From Micrasema longulum (Eukaryota > Arthropoda > Insecta > Trichoptera > Brachycentridae): a stretch of DNA of 64,000 bases. The position numbers were made by a program, and so were the translations under genes. The DNA lies in contig JAGVSM010002716.1 in assembly GCA_022494885.1 (NCBI GenBank), forward strand, positions 62,001 to 126,000. The letters run 5' to 3'. Within the stretch, counting starts at the first letter, position 1, and each line of letters starts with the position of its first letter. The notes beneath the pieces were generated by a model that was not told the origin of the DNA, made no database searches, and was given only the letters and a program-made list of their open reading frames with translations. Shown here piece after piece: positions 34,328 to 45,928 of this stretch.

Positions 34328-37300
34328 GTGCGAAGGTTTCGCAGACACTCTTTTAGCCCGGATGTTGTCGTCATTCATCGTATCATGTGCACGGCCAAAC
34401 GGGATTCTGAAAACATTACCAAATCTCTAAATTAAAATCGATTTTTCTTTGCGAAAATGTATAAAATTTTATATTTTTTTATACTTCTGTTCAATTACAT
34501 GTTACCGATGGAGTTACTTCTACTTTATTTTACAAATATTCACATTTTCGATAAAAAAAATCGATTTTACTTTATTGACAATTGAAGATTACTCTGGTTA
34601 ACTCCATTGTCAGATACTAGTAGCATTTTTCCTTTCTGTTTGCTGTGTTTCAATAGAAATTCTTGCCTACGTTTCAGAGAGCATTGTAGCGCATGTCATC
34701 TGGGCTGATGTGCTACATTTACCAGATGATGGACATTGAAAGCATCCACAAATCCGTTTTAAAGACTAAATGTCTTACTTCGGATTCACTCATACAAGAG
34801 ACCAATTTAAAAAAAAATTACAAATTGATTATATTTCTTCCTCTACTAACCAAATTCAGTAAGAAAAAGCGCGAAAAAATATTTACATTTACAACTTTCA
34901 ATGTCCCTTTCAATATAGCTCTAAACCACCCCCCCAAGGTATTGACAAGGGGAAGTACAAATAAAATAAATAAATAAATCCATCACCCAGTTTAAACCCC
35001 TTTATGTCGACAGTGATAGGAAGTGTTAGTATCTACTCTCTGGTGCACCAGAACGCCCCCAGGTGACACTCAAGGCTGGTCACCGGCGGCGCACCCAAAA
35101 GCAGCAGACTTACCCAAAGACTACTGGTTGCAAACCAACTTTTGCCACCACTCATACCTACTCAAACAATTATTGAAGAATTTTCCCTCATAAAGCGAAA
35201 TCAATAAAGGAGACGTATATTCCGTGCTCAGGGAAGTCCTTAGCAAAAGATGTCCAGGGGCACCCGCAATCAAAAACCTCAGGCCCCAGACACGTCCGGT
35301 GACTCCTGTTTAGTAAATGATTAATTACCTCCACCTTTCCTTAGATCGGGACAAAGATGGCACAGACATGAGTTCCGCACCCCGACCAACATGGATGCAT
35401 TCCTCTCGTATATCTGTTATCTACAGGTGCTGTAGGCCAGGGAATTATCTCGGTCGAGATCGAGTGGCCCCAGACACTACAACTTCAGATGATGGACACT
35501 ATGATGCTGTCCGAAACATAAAGTAATATTAAAATACGCATAACAAAAACAACAACCCAAAAAGTGCTGCCAGTACTACCCGGCCATGTGCACTTTCTTA
35601 TTAAAGTCGTATATCCTGCGCAACTTTTGCAGTTGAATATATTTCTTCATCCATATCTGGCAAATCATAGACAAGCATTATTGCAATAACAATTTAATAA
35701 CTTTGGATGTGTCTTTTCCCCCAGTGTCGATGGGCAGCCAGAGTGTGGGAGATGCCTTACAGCGGTGCCACTCGGCAGCCAAGGAGCTCCTTCACAACCA
35801 CACGGAGATGGCTGCGCGCCTCGACCAGCTCGTACTGCGTACAGATAATCTCACAGCGCAGGTTAGTACCTACACATTGCCTGACTTAAGATAAAGTAAC
35901 GTACATATATATTACTTTCTGAAATGTCACATTTTAAAAATACCTTTACTTTAAGTCCGTTTTTTAAATTTTATATTGTCACTTAGCTAACAACACCGCT
36001 TTGGTAATTTTTGTTATTTTTACAAGATGAGAAAAAGATGCTTATTTTCTTTAATGTGAGGAAGTTCAGTGGTCTTTTATTATTTTTTTATTTGTTGATA
36101 GACTATCAAACTAAGACAAAATTAAAGGAAGTAAAAAATATGTATCGTATTATCAGCGCTGTGATTTTTTGTATTGATTGTAATTTTAAAATTACTCTGC
36201 TTGTGACGTCACAAGTTCTCTTCGGTGAGTTTTGCTGACTGGTGAATTGGCTTCCCGTAAACCGGACATTATTGATAATATTCTACCATTGGTTGATTCT
36301 GAAAAACTAGTAACGTTGTTCAAAGTAGTTCATTTTTATCAAAATAGTTTTTTCTTACATTTTTAAGAAACTTCGCCGCATAATTTAATGGTCTAATTTT
36401 TACTGCACTTAAGAAAACATTTTTGGTATTCAATTTCCCATAGCACTGAACTTCCTCACTGAAAAGGAATGTTAGGCTTCAGTTTTTAATTGGCGTACTT
36501 TAGTTGAGCTTTTAATAAAATTAGCACTTTTTTCGTCATCCTCTAAAAAAAACAAAAACAACTTAAACGGTGTTGTTAGCTAATGGCCGATATGTAGGTA
36601 TTTTATCCAACGGAGGGCCCTCTCCACATAACCCGAAACCGTTCTACACACCTAAAGTGTTCCTCTGCTCTCATCTCTCCGTGTCTGTGTCAGGTGAAGG
36701 TTCTCCACGCGGGGCTGACCGGGGTGGAGCAGCAGGTGGCTGGCGCCCCCGAGCTGGTGGCCGTGCCGCAGCGCCTGGCGGACTTGCAGACCAGCGTGGC
36801 GCGCGTGGGCTCGCAGCTCAAGGACATGGGGGCCACGGTAGACACGCTGCGCGGGCAGGCCGAGGGCCGCGACGCGCTCCGGAAGGACTTCACTCGGCTA
36901 GAGGTAGGCAGGGACGAGACTCATCCTTAGATGAATTGATGTCGAAGATGAATATTATATTTTTTAATCTTTTTCACAATCTAACCGAGGAGGGAAAATC
37001 ACCCCGTTCTTCGTCCCTTCACAATTTCAATTCAAATTTTCGTAGCACTGAACGTCTTCATTGACGGAAAATCATATTTCCTCTTTAGAACCAAGTGAAC
37101 CAGTTGTGGAACCGCAGTACCGAGGTTCTTCAGGAGAGAAGTCGGGAGACGGACCTCACCCCAGTGCTGGCGCAGCAAGCGGAGTTCCGCACTGCTCTGA
37201 CGCAGCTGGCTGCTAATGTATCGCAGGCCAACGCTACCTTGGCTTCCATGATCAGTTGGGCCACTCAGGACTACAAAGCAGACCATGTAAGCCAAAATGC

Positions 37301-40300
37301 TCAATCATTCTATTCTTATGAAAACTTTATTTAATTGTGATATTTGATTTTGTTAAGGATCAGAGGTTAGAAGCTCTGTTGTCCCCAATTTTATTTCATT
37401 CCTAAAAAAACCTTCCCTCCCCAGAAGATTGGTTTCAGAATGAAATAATTTACAAAATTTGGCTGACCGTTCCAATAAGATTTTTACCGAAGTACAAACA
37501 CCCCAGATGAAATATGGAACCTTTAATCTAAAAATAAATCATTAAATTATAATAACTGCGTTTAGCTTGATATACATTTAATTTTCGGTTATCTAACCTC
37601 ATCAAATTCTAATTTGTTTTTCCTGGTGAAGTGAGCATTTGATTTGCAGTCACTCATTTATTTATTTATATATACCCCCAGTGGACATTTTTAAGGATGA
37701 TATACATTTTATGTATGATAGAAAAATAAATTAATAAATTAGTATAGCAAAAGTACAGAATGCAAGATCATTAACGTAACATTAAGGAAGTGAGGGAGCA
37801 AAATTGGACTAGTTAGGAATGAAAAAGGGGGGAGAGATGGTAATTGTTGAATTTGATTCAGTGATCGCATGAAAAAAAAACTTGTTATCAAAGAAATTAA
37901 AACTAGGAACATTAATTAAAATGTTGGCAGACCTAAGAATTTTAGGAAAGTCGGAGTGAAAACCATAATTAGTTCTATGGTTTGCTATGTTTTTATCATG
38001 TAGAATCTTAAACATTAACTAAGTTGCCTCTTTCTCAGTGTAAATATTTATTTATGCGTTATTATGTTATTTAGTTCATAATATCATAAGAACTAATAAA
38101 AACTTTCAAAAACATTACATTTAAGTTTTAGTCCCAGGAGTTTTAGTCCCAACACTTATGTATGGAAGTGAAACATGGACTTGGCAGAGGAAGGATGAAA
38201 GCCGAGTGAACGCGGTTGAAATGCGATCTCTTAGACTAATGTGTGGGAAATCAATCTATGACAGGGTTACGAATGATGAAATCAGGCGAGAGTGTAAATC
38301 TGAGTCAAGTATAATTGATAAGATTAAGAAAGGGTCTCTGAGATGGTTTGGTCACGTAGAACGAATGGACGACGAAAGAATTGTAAAACAAGTATATATG
38401 GCGAAAATGAACGGCAACGTGAGACAAGGACGACCAAGGAAGACGTGGCATGATCAGATAAACCAAAATCTTAATTCTGGTCATGTCAAAAGCAGACAGA
38501 ACAGAAGGGCATGTATGACAAGATGTATGAATGTGGAAGAGGCTAGGATTGTATGCCAGGATAGACGTATGTGGCGGTCCATTCTCTCTGCCTACCCCTA
38601 CGGGAAATGGCGTGATGGTAGTAGTAGTAGTAGTAGTAACATATTTTTTCAAATTGTTTTTTTTTTCCATATTTGATATAAACTCTAATTCCCTACCATC
38701 AAACATTAAACCTGCATTCTACACAGCTAATAATATAGGAACATTGTTAAAAAATCACAAATACAAACTTCCTAAAATATAATAAATCTGGCATATACCA
38801 ATTCAATTGTAATGATTGTCATTAAATACATTGGAAATACTAAAATAAACTTGAATATTATGGTAAAAGAACACTTAAGGTACCTAAATAATTTTTTTTT
38901 TTTGAATTCGCGAACCATCTGATAGAAAATAATCATAATTTCAATGGAGACGCTGGATTAAAAGTTTTTCATTTTGAAAATAAAATTAGACAACTTTGAA
39001 ATCATAGAAATTAAAAATCTATTCATAAAAGGAACGAAATAATAAATAACCAAATAAACAATATTTCCTTTAGTCCACTCTTGTCTAGTTTTAAAGATCA
39101 TACCACACGCTTTCTTTAGAAAAACTACATGATTAAAAGACTTGATTTATTATTTCCATCGTTCGATGTAATATTTAGTTCTCACTGTTAAAATAAAATA
39201 GAGTAAAATTACTTTTAATAAATTGAGTTTTTCTGCTGACATTTCTTGGTGGAACTGCTTTTTAATTATAATAATAAAAATACTTAAATAGTTTTATTCC
39301 AATTTTATTTATTATTTTAGCCAGTGACCGAATTTCGTCAGTGACTGACATCGTCAGACTGGTGGGAGACTAAATAAATTTCTATATTATACAGACAAAA
39401 CCTGGTCACTTGTAAAAATTATAAATAAAAGTAAAATAAAACTATGTATGTATTTTTATTATTATAATTAAAATGCAGATCCACCAAGAAATGGCGGTAG
39501 AAAAACTTGATTTATTAAAAATAATTTTATTCTATTTCATTTTAACAGTGATTACTAAATATTACAACGCGTTGAAACCGGTTGGTACAAAGAAAAAAAA
39601 ATACTGGTTAAAAACAAAGTTGTTATATATTTTATCTGTATAATTAAATCAGTGACAGTAAAACTCCCTGCGGGTCCTGGCTACTCAATTAAGACCAATG
39701 TGATTTATTCAGCGTAAGGTGGAGGGTCTTCTGGAGGCTGTACAGAACAACTCGGCAGCCCTGAGCAGCTTGCAGACGGCCTGGAGACAGGGGAACGATG
39801 TACTCAATAGAAACATTTCCGATCTATCACAACAGGTATTACTTTTCTCTCTGGATATTGATATTGTTGGCATCAGACAAATTACAAAGGATAACCTAGT
39901 GTATTTATGTAAATTACTCCTGGCATTTGCCCGAAGAAGGACTTAATCTTATTCTTGTAAATGGGGGACAGTGCAAAACAAGTTACTGAAGTCACTACCA
40001 TCTATGTTGATCTATTGTGACGGGTCCCCGTAAATTAATTCCTCCCCTCCAAGCCAAAGTCTTTGAAGAGCCAGGCTACTGAATAGAAGACGAATGCCCT
40101 CATATTCATTGCAAAATCAAATCTCCTTTTCCAACCCTAATTCCTTAATGATTACTTAAAAGGCCATTAGAGCTACTAAGAGCTACCTACCCGAGTAGGG
40201 GGCAAGTGCTCTCACATCCTCAGGTTTAACCTCTGCGAGAGTGGTCCTATGCGAGTATTTTTTTGTTTGTTTTCGTTTCATTACTTTTCAGCTACATAAC

Positions 40301-42045
40301 ACGAAATAAACATGAAATCATTGAAGAAATTGAATTTTTAATGAGTGAAGTTCAGTGGTTTTTTGTTTGTTTGTTAATAGACTATCAAACCAAGTAATAG
40401 CAATCTTAACATGAGAATGAATAACACTTTTTAAACTCACGAGAGAGAACATTATAATTATGAAATAATACAAACTTACATGTCAAAAAAAATCTTACTT
40501 AATTTTCATCTCTTTAGAAAATTATAGTATACATATAATGAAAGTGGAATGTCTGCTGTGTCCAGATAGCGGATAAGTCGGCCGAGTTCCAACGCCAGTT
40601 CCTGGAGCTGAAGCAGCTACAGGAGCAGCTGGAGGCCGCGCGCGCTCTGCAGGCCCGTCGACCCCCGGGAGACTCCAGCCCCGTTCCACCTGAACCCACC
40701 CTGTCTGTGTTGGCCGATTCCCCCAAGGTTAGTGGCCCTCTAATGATATAATTAAATTTATTGTTTTTAAAAAAATTATGAATTTTTAACGGGAAAAATA
40801 GGTCCCATTTAGGCAAATAAATGCCTGTTCTAGAGGCCTCGCTTTACAAAGTTATTTATACGCATCCAACTAACAATGTTGCACGTGAAATTGGTCTCCC
40901 TGTTTCTGAAATTAAATGTGAATCTCTGATGCATTTTGAATGCCTCTGATCGGCTTCGTCATGAACTGTAACTCCAGGGGTAGAATTTGTATGCATGCAC
41001 TCGCGGTGGATTTTTCCAACTTGCTAAAACTGTGTAAATTGTGAGAATACTGTAAAATCAAATACAAAAGAAAATATTTTTTCTACAAAATAATCTAAAT
41101 TTACTTACTGCTGTCTTCTTTGGAGTAAATATTAGGTATCCAACTTTACTTCCGCTGTTTTTTTCCAAAATTCGAGGCCTTATTGCAAAACACTGGTTAT
41201 ACATTTATGATTCAAAGTATTGTCCATCGCTGAGCACTACTTCCTCCCGTCCTTCGGGCAGCGTATAAATCCCACTTTGAAACAACTGGCCATCTTTTGA
41301 AGCGATCCAATTTTTTACTCCTTCACGAGACCGGAAGTGCCGGTCAGCCAGGCCGTGTGCCATCGATCGAAACAAGTGATAATCAGAGGAAGCAACGTCT
41401 GGAGAACATGGCAGGTGGGGTAGGACTTCCTATCTCAACATTTCTAAGTATGTTCTGACCACTTTTGCAGCATGGGGTCGAGCATTGTCATGCGGCAAAA
41501 CCACTTCAACGCGTACGGCACCCAATTTTTTGCTTCTGAATTATTCCCATGGTTTTGAAATTACTTGTCGAGTCACTCTCAATGATCGAGCCAATTTTCC
41601 TTGGCTTTGACACGAGTTTTCATCAAGTAATGCCTCCTAATACAGGCTACTTATAATGTTGTGTTGCTAGCATTAAAATCGATTGTAGCTCCAATTTTTA
41701 TGATTTCCTTTCTTTTTTGGCAGGTTTATCACTCAATGGATATCCAATACTAAGGCTTTGTAGATTGGTATTATTTGTAATTATTTATATATTTTATTAC
41801 AGCTCAATGGCAATCCTCCTTCAGCTCTTCCCGGAATGACTAAAGGTATTTTTTAAATCCCTTTTTATATCGGTTATGACTTTACAGCTAAATCGTCTTT
41901 TTCCTTATATGAATCAATGGAAGTGAAATTTTTGCAGTCTTCTGTTTTTCTGATTTTTGTATTTTTTTCAGTACCTATTCCTCTTGCTCGTATCCAGGAA
42001 ACTCAAACCGGGAAGCCGAGCATATTGAGTGCCGGAGTCGCTTAA
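33996..42045 (+). CDS. EFCAB14-like type II membrane coiled-coil protein (8 coding exons)
   Basis: Coding exons: 33996-34327, 35725-35861, 36694-36903, 37089-37286, 39713-39835, 40566-40727, 41803-41845, 41972-42045 (TAA). All junctions are GT-AG and phases agree (1,0,0,0,0,0,1). The predicted protein is about 425 residues: a basic N-terminus with the motif KKMRKRRRLDAIVG, a Ser/Asp patch, one hydrophobic helix (CAALLLCACATATATVVWLF), then a coiled-coil-rich tail. The tail carries seven N-X-S/T sequons (NHT, NLT, NRS, NVS, NAT, NNS, NIS), which fits a lumenal or extracellular C-terminus. From family knowledge, vertebrate EFCAB14 begins with a similar basic motif and acidic/Ser patch before a single TM helix, so I infer homology. 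Vertebrate EFCAB14 ends in EF-hands; none is seen here, and the last exons are Pro-rich and short. A frame conflict lies in exon 1 (see that entry). Another coiled-coil membrane family is possible. Function is unknown. Confidence 0.72.
34430..35724 (+). other. Intron 1 of the EFCAB14-like gene; unidentified GC-richer insert
   Basis: 34690-35560 is less AT-rich than other introns and ends in a GAAACATAAAGTAATATTAAA-like stretch, looking like an old retroelement, but no RT motif was seen. I cannot name it. Confidence 0.35.
35725..35861 (+). CDS. EFCAB14-like exon 2
   Basis: The acceptor is a pyrimidine tract ending CCCCCAG; the donor is CAG|GTTAGT. It continues exon 1 in phase 1 and encodes the first lumenal segment, with sequons NHT and NLT and heptad-like Leu spacing. 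Confidence 0.75.
36055..36452 (-). repeat. MITE family 2 copy in EFCAB14-like intron 2
   Basis: GTGAGGAAGTTCAGTG at the left is exactly inverted (CACTGAACTTCCTCAC) at the right, a 16-bp perfect TIR. The family landmarks are in reverse orientation. This is the cleanest copy for defining the ends. Confidence 0.85.
36694..36903 (+). CDS. EFCAB14-like exon 3 (coiled coil)
   Basis: Exactly 70 codons between GTGTCAG and GAG|GTAGGC. Strong GC bias at third positions marks it as coding against AT-rich introns. It encodes a long amphipathic helix with regular hydrophobic spacing (LADLQTSVARVGSQLKDMG). Confidence 0.8.
37089..37286 (+). CDS. EFCAB14-like exon 4
   Basis: 66 codons, acceptor CTCTTTAG, donor CAT|GTAAGC. 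It contains sequons NRS, NVS and NAT and continues the helical region. It lies only 185 bp after exon 3. Confidence 0.8.
38142..38640 (+). mobile_element. RTE LINE 3' end in EFCAB14-like intron 4
   Basis: 5'-truncated copy with about 150 open codons: MYGSETWTWQRKDESRVNAV, LRWFGHVERMDDERIVKQVY, CMNVEEARIVCQDRRMWRSI. It ends SAYPYGKWRDG and runs into a TAGTAGTAG tail, the microsatellite 3' end expected of RTE insertion. Sense to the gene; the best-preserved RTE copy here. Confidence 0.88.
39713..39835 (+). CDS. EFCAB14-like exon 5
   Basis: 41 codons, acceptor TTATTCAG, donor CAG|GTATTA. It contains sequons NNS and NIS and a predicted helix. The 2.4-kb intron before it holds an RTE LINE 3' end. 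Confidence 0.75.
40341..40400 (-). repeat. MITE family 2 end fragment
   Basis: GAGTGAAGTTCAGTGGTTTT followed by AATAGACTATCAAACCAAG, the subterminal block of family 2. Confidence 0.55.
40566..40727 (+). CDS. EFCAB14-like exon 6 (Gln/Glu-rich coiled coil, Pro-rich end)
   Basis: 54 codons, acceptor GTGTCCAG, donor AAG|GTTAGT. It encodes a strong coiled coil (QFLELKQLQEQLEAARALQ) and then a Pro-rich linker, where vertebrate EFCAB14 also changes from helix to linker. Confidence 0.75.
41132..41753 (-). mobile_element. Internally deleted mariner transposon in EFCAB14-like intron 6
   Basis: Ends TTAGGTATCCAACTTTAC and, inverted, TTAGTATTGGATATCC resemble mariner TIRs; TA precedes the left end. The - strand holds a transposase N-terminal helix-turn-helix piece (LLDENSCQSQGKLARSL), then abruptly the C-terminal half (HDNARPHAAKVVRTYLE, SSDYHLFRSMAHGLADRHF). 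Roughly the central third is missing, with stops and frameshifts. Inactive. Confidence 0.85.
41803..41845 (+). CDS. EFCAB14-like exon 7 (43 nt)
   Basis: Short exon encoding LNGNPPSALPGMTK plus one base, bounded by a T-rich acceptor and GTATTT donor. The SALP string recalls the linker before the EF-hands in vertebrate EFCAB14; this is suggestive only. Confidence 0.6.
41972..42045 (+). CDS. EFCAB14-like exon 8 with stop codon
   Basis: It follows a TTTTTTTCAG acceptor, completes a Val codon with the base left by exon 7, and ends LSAGVA-TAA. It encodes no EF-hand. A separate EF-hand-encoding 3' exon was looked for down to 45.7 kb and not seen. Confidence 0.6.
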
Positions 42046-43080
42046 TTGGCTACCCACAATTCCTTCCATCGCTCTTCGGTTTCAGGGCTGTTTAGACATT
42101 AATGTGTGAATTGTGTTGCTTGATTTCATTACCTGTTTATATGTTAATGTACGTTGTGATTTCCTAATCAGTATACGATACATATTTATTACGTTAAATT
42201 TATTTTCTACTGAAGCAGCGACATACTCTTCTAGACACTAAATTGTCTTTGAAATGAATGAAATAATTTTACTTGCAATTACCTGCCTTATTTAGGCAGG
42301 AATCATCATTATCATCATTTCCCTATAAGCACCCAATGGTGCACACAATACTGCATCGGTACACAATATTTGGCTTGGTCCATTTTTTTCAATAACACCA
42401 AACTGAATTACCTACAAATGCTTGCACACAGTCGAAATACACTGAAATTGGCCGAAATTTTGACACGTGCGTAGTAACAGATTGTCCTTAAAAGGAATGT
42501 TCATTCTGCGCTCGACGTGCCATCTGTTGAAAGGCGCACTACTTATTAACCCACCAGTACATGCGTTCTTCTTGTGATGATCTTGGATAAATTTGTCTCT
42601 ACCTGTGTTAAGCACGTTGTATAAAATCGCACAATTCAAATATTGTAATGACCAATTTTCTTGTTTCATTTGTCACTGCTTCAGTACTTTATTTCTACCT
42701 TTAAACTTGCCCCAGTAAGCTTTTAACAGATATACAAATACAACCACCTACGAATTTTAAAAGTACTTATATTATTTCTGTTGGGTTTGTTTATGTTGAT
42801 CTAGGATTAATTGTAGAATGAATTATTCTCATTTGTAGTTGGTTTTGCGAGTCATTAAAGTGAAATTTGTTCCAAAGAAGTGTGCGCAATCAATACATGA
42901 TCAGGGTTCTATGACACTAATTCTCTTTGCGACATTTTAATACATGAAATAATATGCATAATGTATAACAGATATATTTATTGAATTGTGTAAATATTTC
43001 CAATTGTAGATATTTTATTATGATAATATTAACACTGTAACACATTTGCGGACACAAAAATGTATACGGATGAAATAAAT
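42046..43080 (+). other. Probable 3' UTR of the EFCAB14-like gene
   Basis: No coding signal is seen. An ATTAAA lies near 42857 and the first AATAAA after the stop is near 43074, making a roughly 1-kb 3' UTR plausible; later AATAAA motifs occur near 44256 and 44807. A (GAT)n-tailed SINE remnant lies on the opposite strand at about 42293-42365. The UTR end is inferred only. Confidence 0.35.
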
Positions 43081-43099
43081 GTTTACATTATTTTTCGAT

Positions 43100-45770
43100 T
43101 CCTATAAATCGATTAATGATAATTATTGCCGACACCAGCTGTGATGGCTTTTTAAAATAGTTAAAACAAAAACTTTTATTCTCCATTTGTGTCCGCGTAT
43201 GTGTGAATCAAATCGATTTACTTAAATATAATAAACAAGATTTATTTTGTCAAAGAGATTTACTTATTTATAAATAATAATGAAATAAATAATGTATAAA
43301 TAACACGTGCCAGGTCCAAACTGCCATTACTTACATTGCCAAATAGTCAAACCTCTAGTTGGCAATATTTGTCTTATTATTGGCAGCCTAACACAAATAT
43401 AATGAGGATAACTACTGCTTTACGAGCCCAGTTAATCTCATATTTCTTTGTTCATATCTATGTAGAAACTATTCAAATTGTTAACGTGCAACAAAATTAC
43501 ACAGTGCATTTATTACTTATTATTTATGAATATCAATTTATTTTATTTAAATTTTAATTCATACCTGAAACTATTTAAGTAGCAATGTTATGAACACCAA
43601 ATATGGCATAGTATATTTGTGATAAATTTTAATATACAATTATGTTTTTATTGAATTTAGATTTCATTATACGAGTGATTTTTCTTGTGTAATATAGATT
43701 TTTCAGATTTACAATATACACATGAATTGTTTTAAAATATTTTTTTGCTTATAGATTATACATACACAGTTCATTAGATTATTTAGGTTGATTGTATGTT
43801 GATCATTTGCATTACAAGTTGTGATTGTTTTTGATACACGTTAGGTGAAGTTTGTTCAGTGATATACCCATATTTTTTGTGTTTAATAAGTATTACTAAC
43901 TTAATGGCAACACTTTGAGAAATTATTATATAATAAAACATATTCAATACCAGACAATTGAGGTTGCTAGATGTGAACATATTATTCCTATATTATAATA
44001 ATCAATGAAATATTATGATTCTTCCACCTGGCAATCTAATGGGTCTAGAATTAAATGTGTCATCTAAGACCAAATTTGTTATGACAAATTATTCTTAGGT
44101 TAGGTCTAAAAAAATATTATTAATTATCGAAATTAATAGTTAAAAATTTTATTCATTCTCATCCAAAATAATCGATACTTTTTATAAATATTTCACGACA
44201 CAGATTTAAATAATTGTAAATACAAATGTTGTTAACCATTAATGTTATATTCGCCAAATAAAGCGAGGACAGGCGGTGGATTGGCCTCAGGTTGAGTGGC
44301 TTAGATATTTAGGGTTTTAATCTGTTTTAGATTGTGCGTAGTCAGCCGATGGCCAATAGTATAGAAAGCTCTATACATCGACCAACTAAACTACTCAAAT
44401 ATCAGTAAAACAATACTTAATTCTGCGGTATTTAAGAATTTCTTTTTAACCAGAGTACAGTATTAAACACTAAATATGTATTATAAATTAAATGATATTT
44501 ATGTTGGTCAGTAGGTAAACCTGAAGGTAGGTGTATTGTGGGCACGGTTATTCCATTTTTAATCTTTGTCTTGTCGGTTTTTTTACAATATCTTTTGTGA
44601 AAATATGGCAGGTTTTAGCGCATCTTGCTCAAAATGATAGTCAATATGGATTTCAATTTGATTTTCAAACGGGGATTTTTTTAAATTGAAATTTCGCTGA
44701 AAGTATTTTTTTTTAAGAAAGTTTATTTTATTTAGATAACTGGAATAATATAACACGGTTTGTTATGAAGTGTTGAATAATATTTTGTGTTGGGAGTTTT
44801 TGAAATGCAATAAATTATTTAACAAAACATGTAGTTGTTTTTTAATCAACACCAAAAATATGTAGTATTACTGTGATGTATAATGGAAATGAAATATGGG
44901 TAAGATGGTTATATTATTTCAAGATTTGTTTCGTTTTTAAATATTCTGTAACTCAAATATGCTTCGGGGTAATATTGTGAAAAATACTGCTGGATTCCAC
45001 AACAACTATTACCAGAGCTCTTTAACTCATTAAGACCTCAATTAATTCCTGCGGATACAAAAAACACTTATTATTTTGTGCGTACTAAAGGAATATTTGA
45101 TTTGAAAAAAATGTTTTTGATGTTTATTTATCTTTTATACTTAAGAAATTATTTATAATTATTTTTTATAAACAATGGGTCTCAAACTGATAATTAACTG
45201 ACAAAAATCAATTTAAAATGTGTTACTTACAATGCATGTATATTCAATCAAATTAAATTAATTTTGCCGAAATATGTTTTAAACTTACATAATATATCAT
45301 TTATAAGGACGACAGAAATTCGCTCCGAAACCAACAAACCAGCCAGAAGCTAGCTATCAAAGCTAAAAGCAATTTTTTTTTATTTAATGCTGGTTACCGA
45401 CGTATACAAAAAAAAATAGAGACGTATTTAGTGGTTCCAGTAATCAAAAAATAAACTCTCCGCTTTTGAATCTTAGTAGGTACGAGAGTAATAAAATCTT
45501 TGAATTTGTGTATATTTGAATGAACACCCGGGCTGAAAGCGATAAGGAGATATTACACAAAAGACATACAAAACATTTTGTGTTCTTTCTCTGAAATAAA
45601 AATTGATGTACATATTTAGACGCCAAACGCTTAAGGATTTTTTAAATGAAAGATTTTGAGGTTTCCTTAAATTCATGTTGTTATAAAAATACAGTCTTAT
45701 CTACACAAGTAATATATTGACACGATGACGCATAAAGTATTGTAATTATGATTGGGATGACAATTTGGCA
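43100..45770. other. Convergent intergenic region between the two host genes
   Basis: AT-rich, with no coding signal recognised. It should contain the GCAT 3' UTR, but no convincing - strand AATAAA just below 45771 was found. Confidence 0.4.
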
Positions 45771-45928
45771 TCATTTAATGATGTTGAGTTTCTTTCCAAC
45801 GTCAGTGAAAGCCTTTATGGCTCGATCAATGTGTTCCGTGTTGTGCGCCGCACTCAACTGTACGCGGACACGAGCCTTCCCCTCCGGTACCACGGGGTAG
45901 CTGAATCCTATCACGTAGATACCCTCCT
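45771..45928 (-). CDS. Gcat: GCAT exon 8 with stop codon
   Basis: Encodes [20 protein letters not shown] through [13 protein letters not shown], the conserved family C-terminus. It is 3.1 kb from exon 7; that intron contains two degenerate RTE copies and a CR1-like fragment. Confidence 0.96.

Noticed and set aside
34693..34977. Extra exon in EFCAB14-like intron 1
   Set aside because: No in-phase splice sites and no similarity to the family; composition like an old retroelement.
38158..38676. Host gene in EFCAB14-like intron 4
   Set aside because: It is the C-terminus of an RTE LINE, with relatives at 12.1 and 16.4 kb and a TAG-repeat tail.
43100..45770. EF-hand exon completing the EFCAB14-like gene
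   Set aside because: No DxDxDG-type loop in the + strand frames that I could find between splice-like sites.
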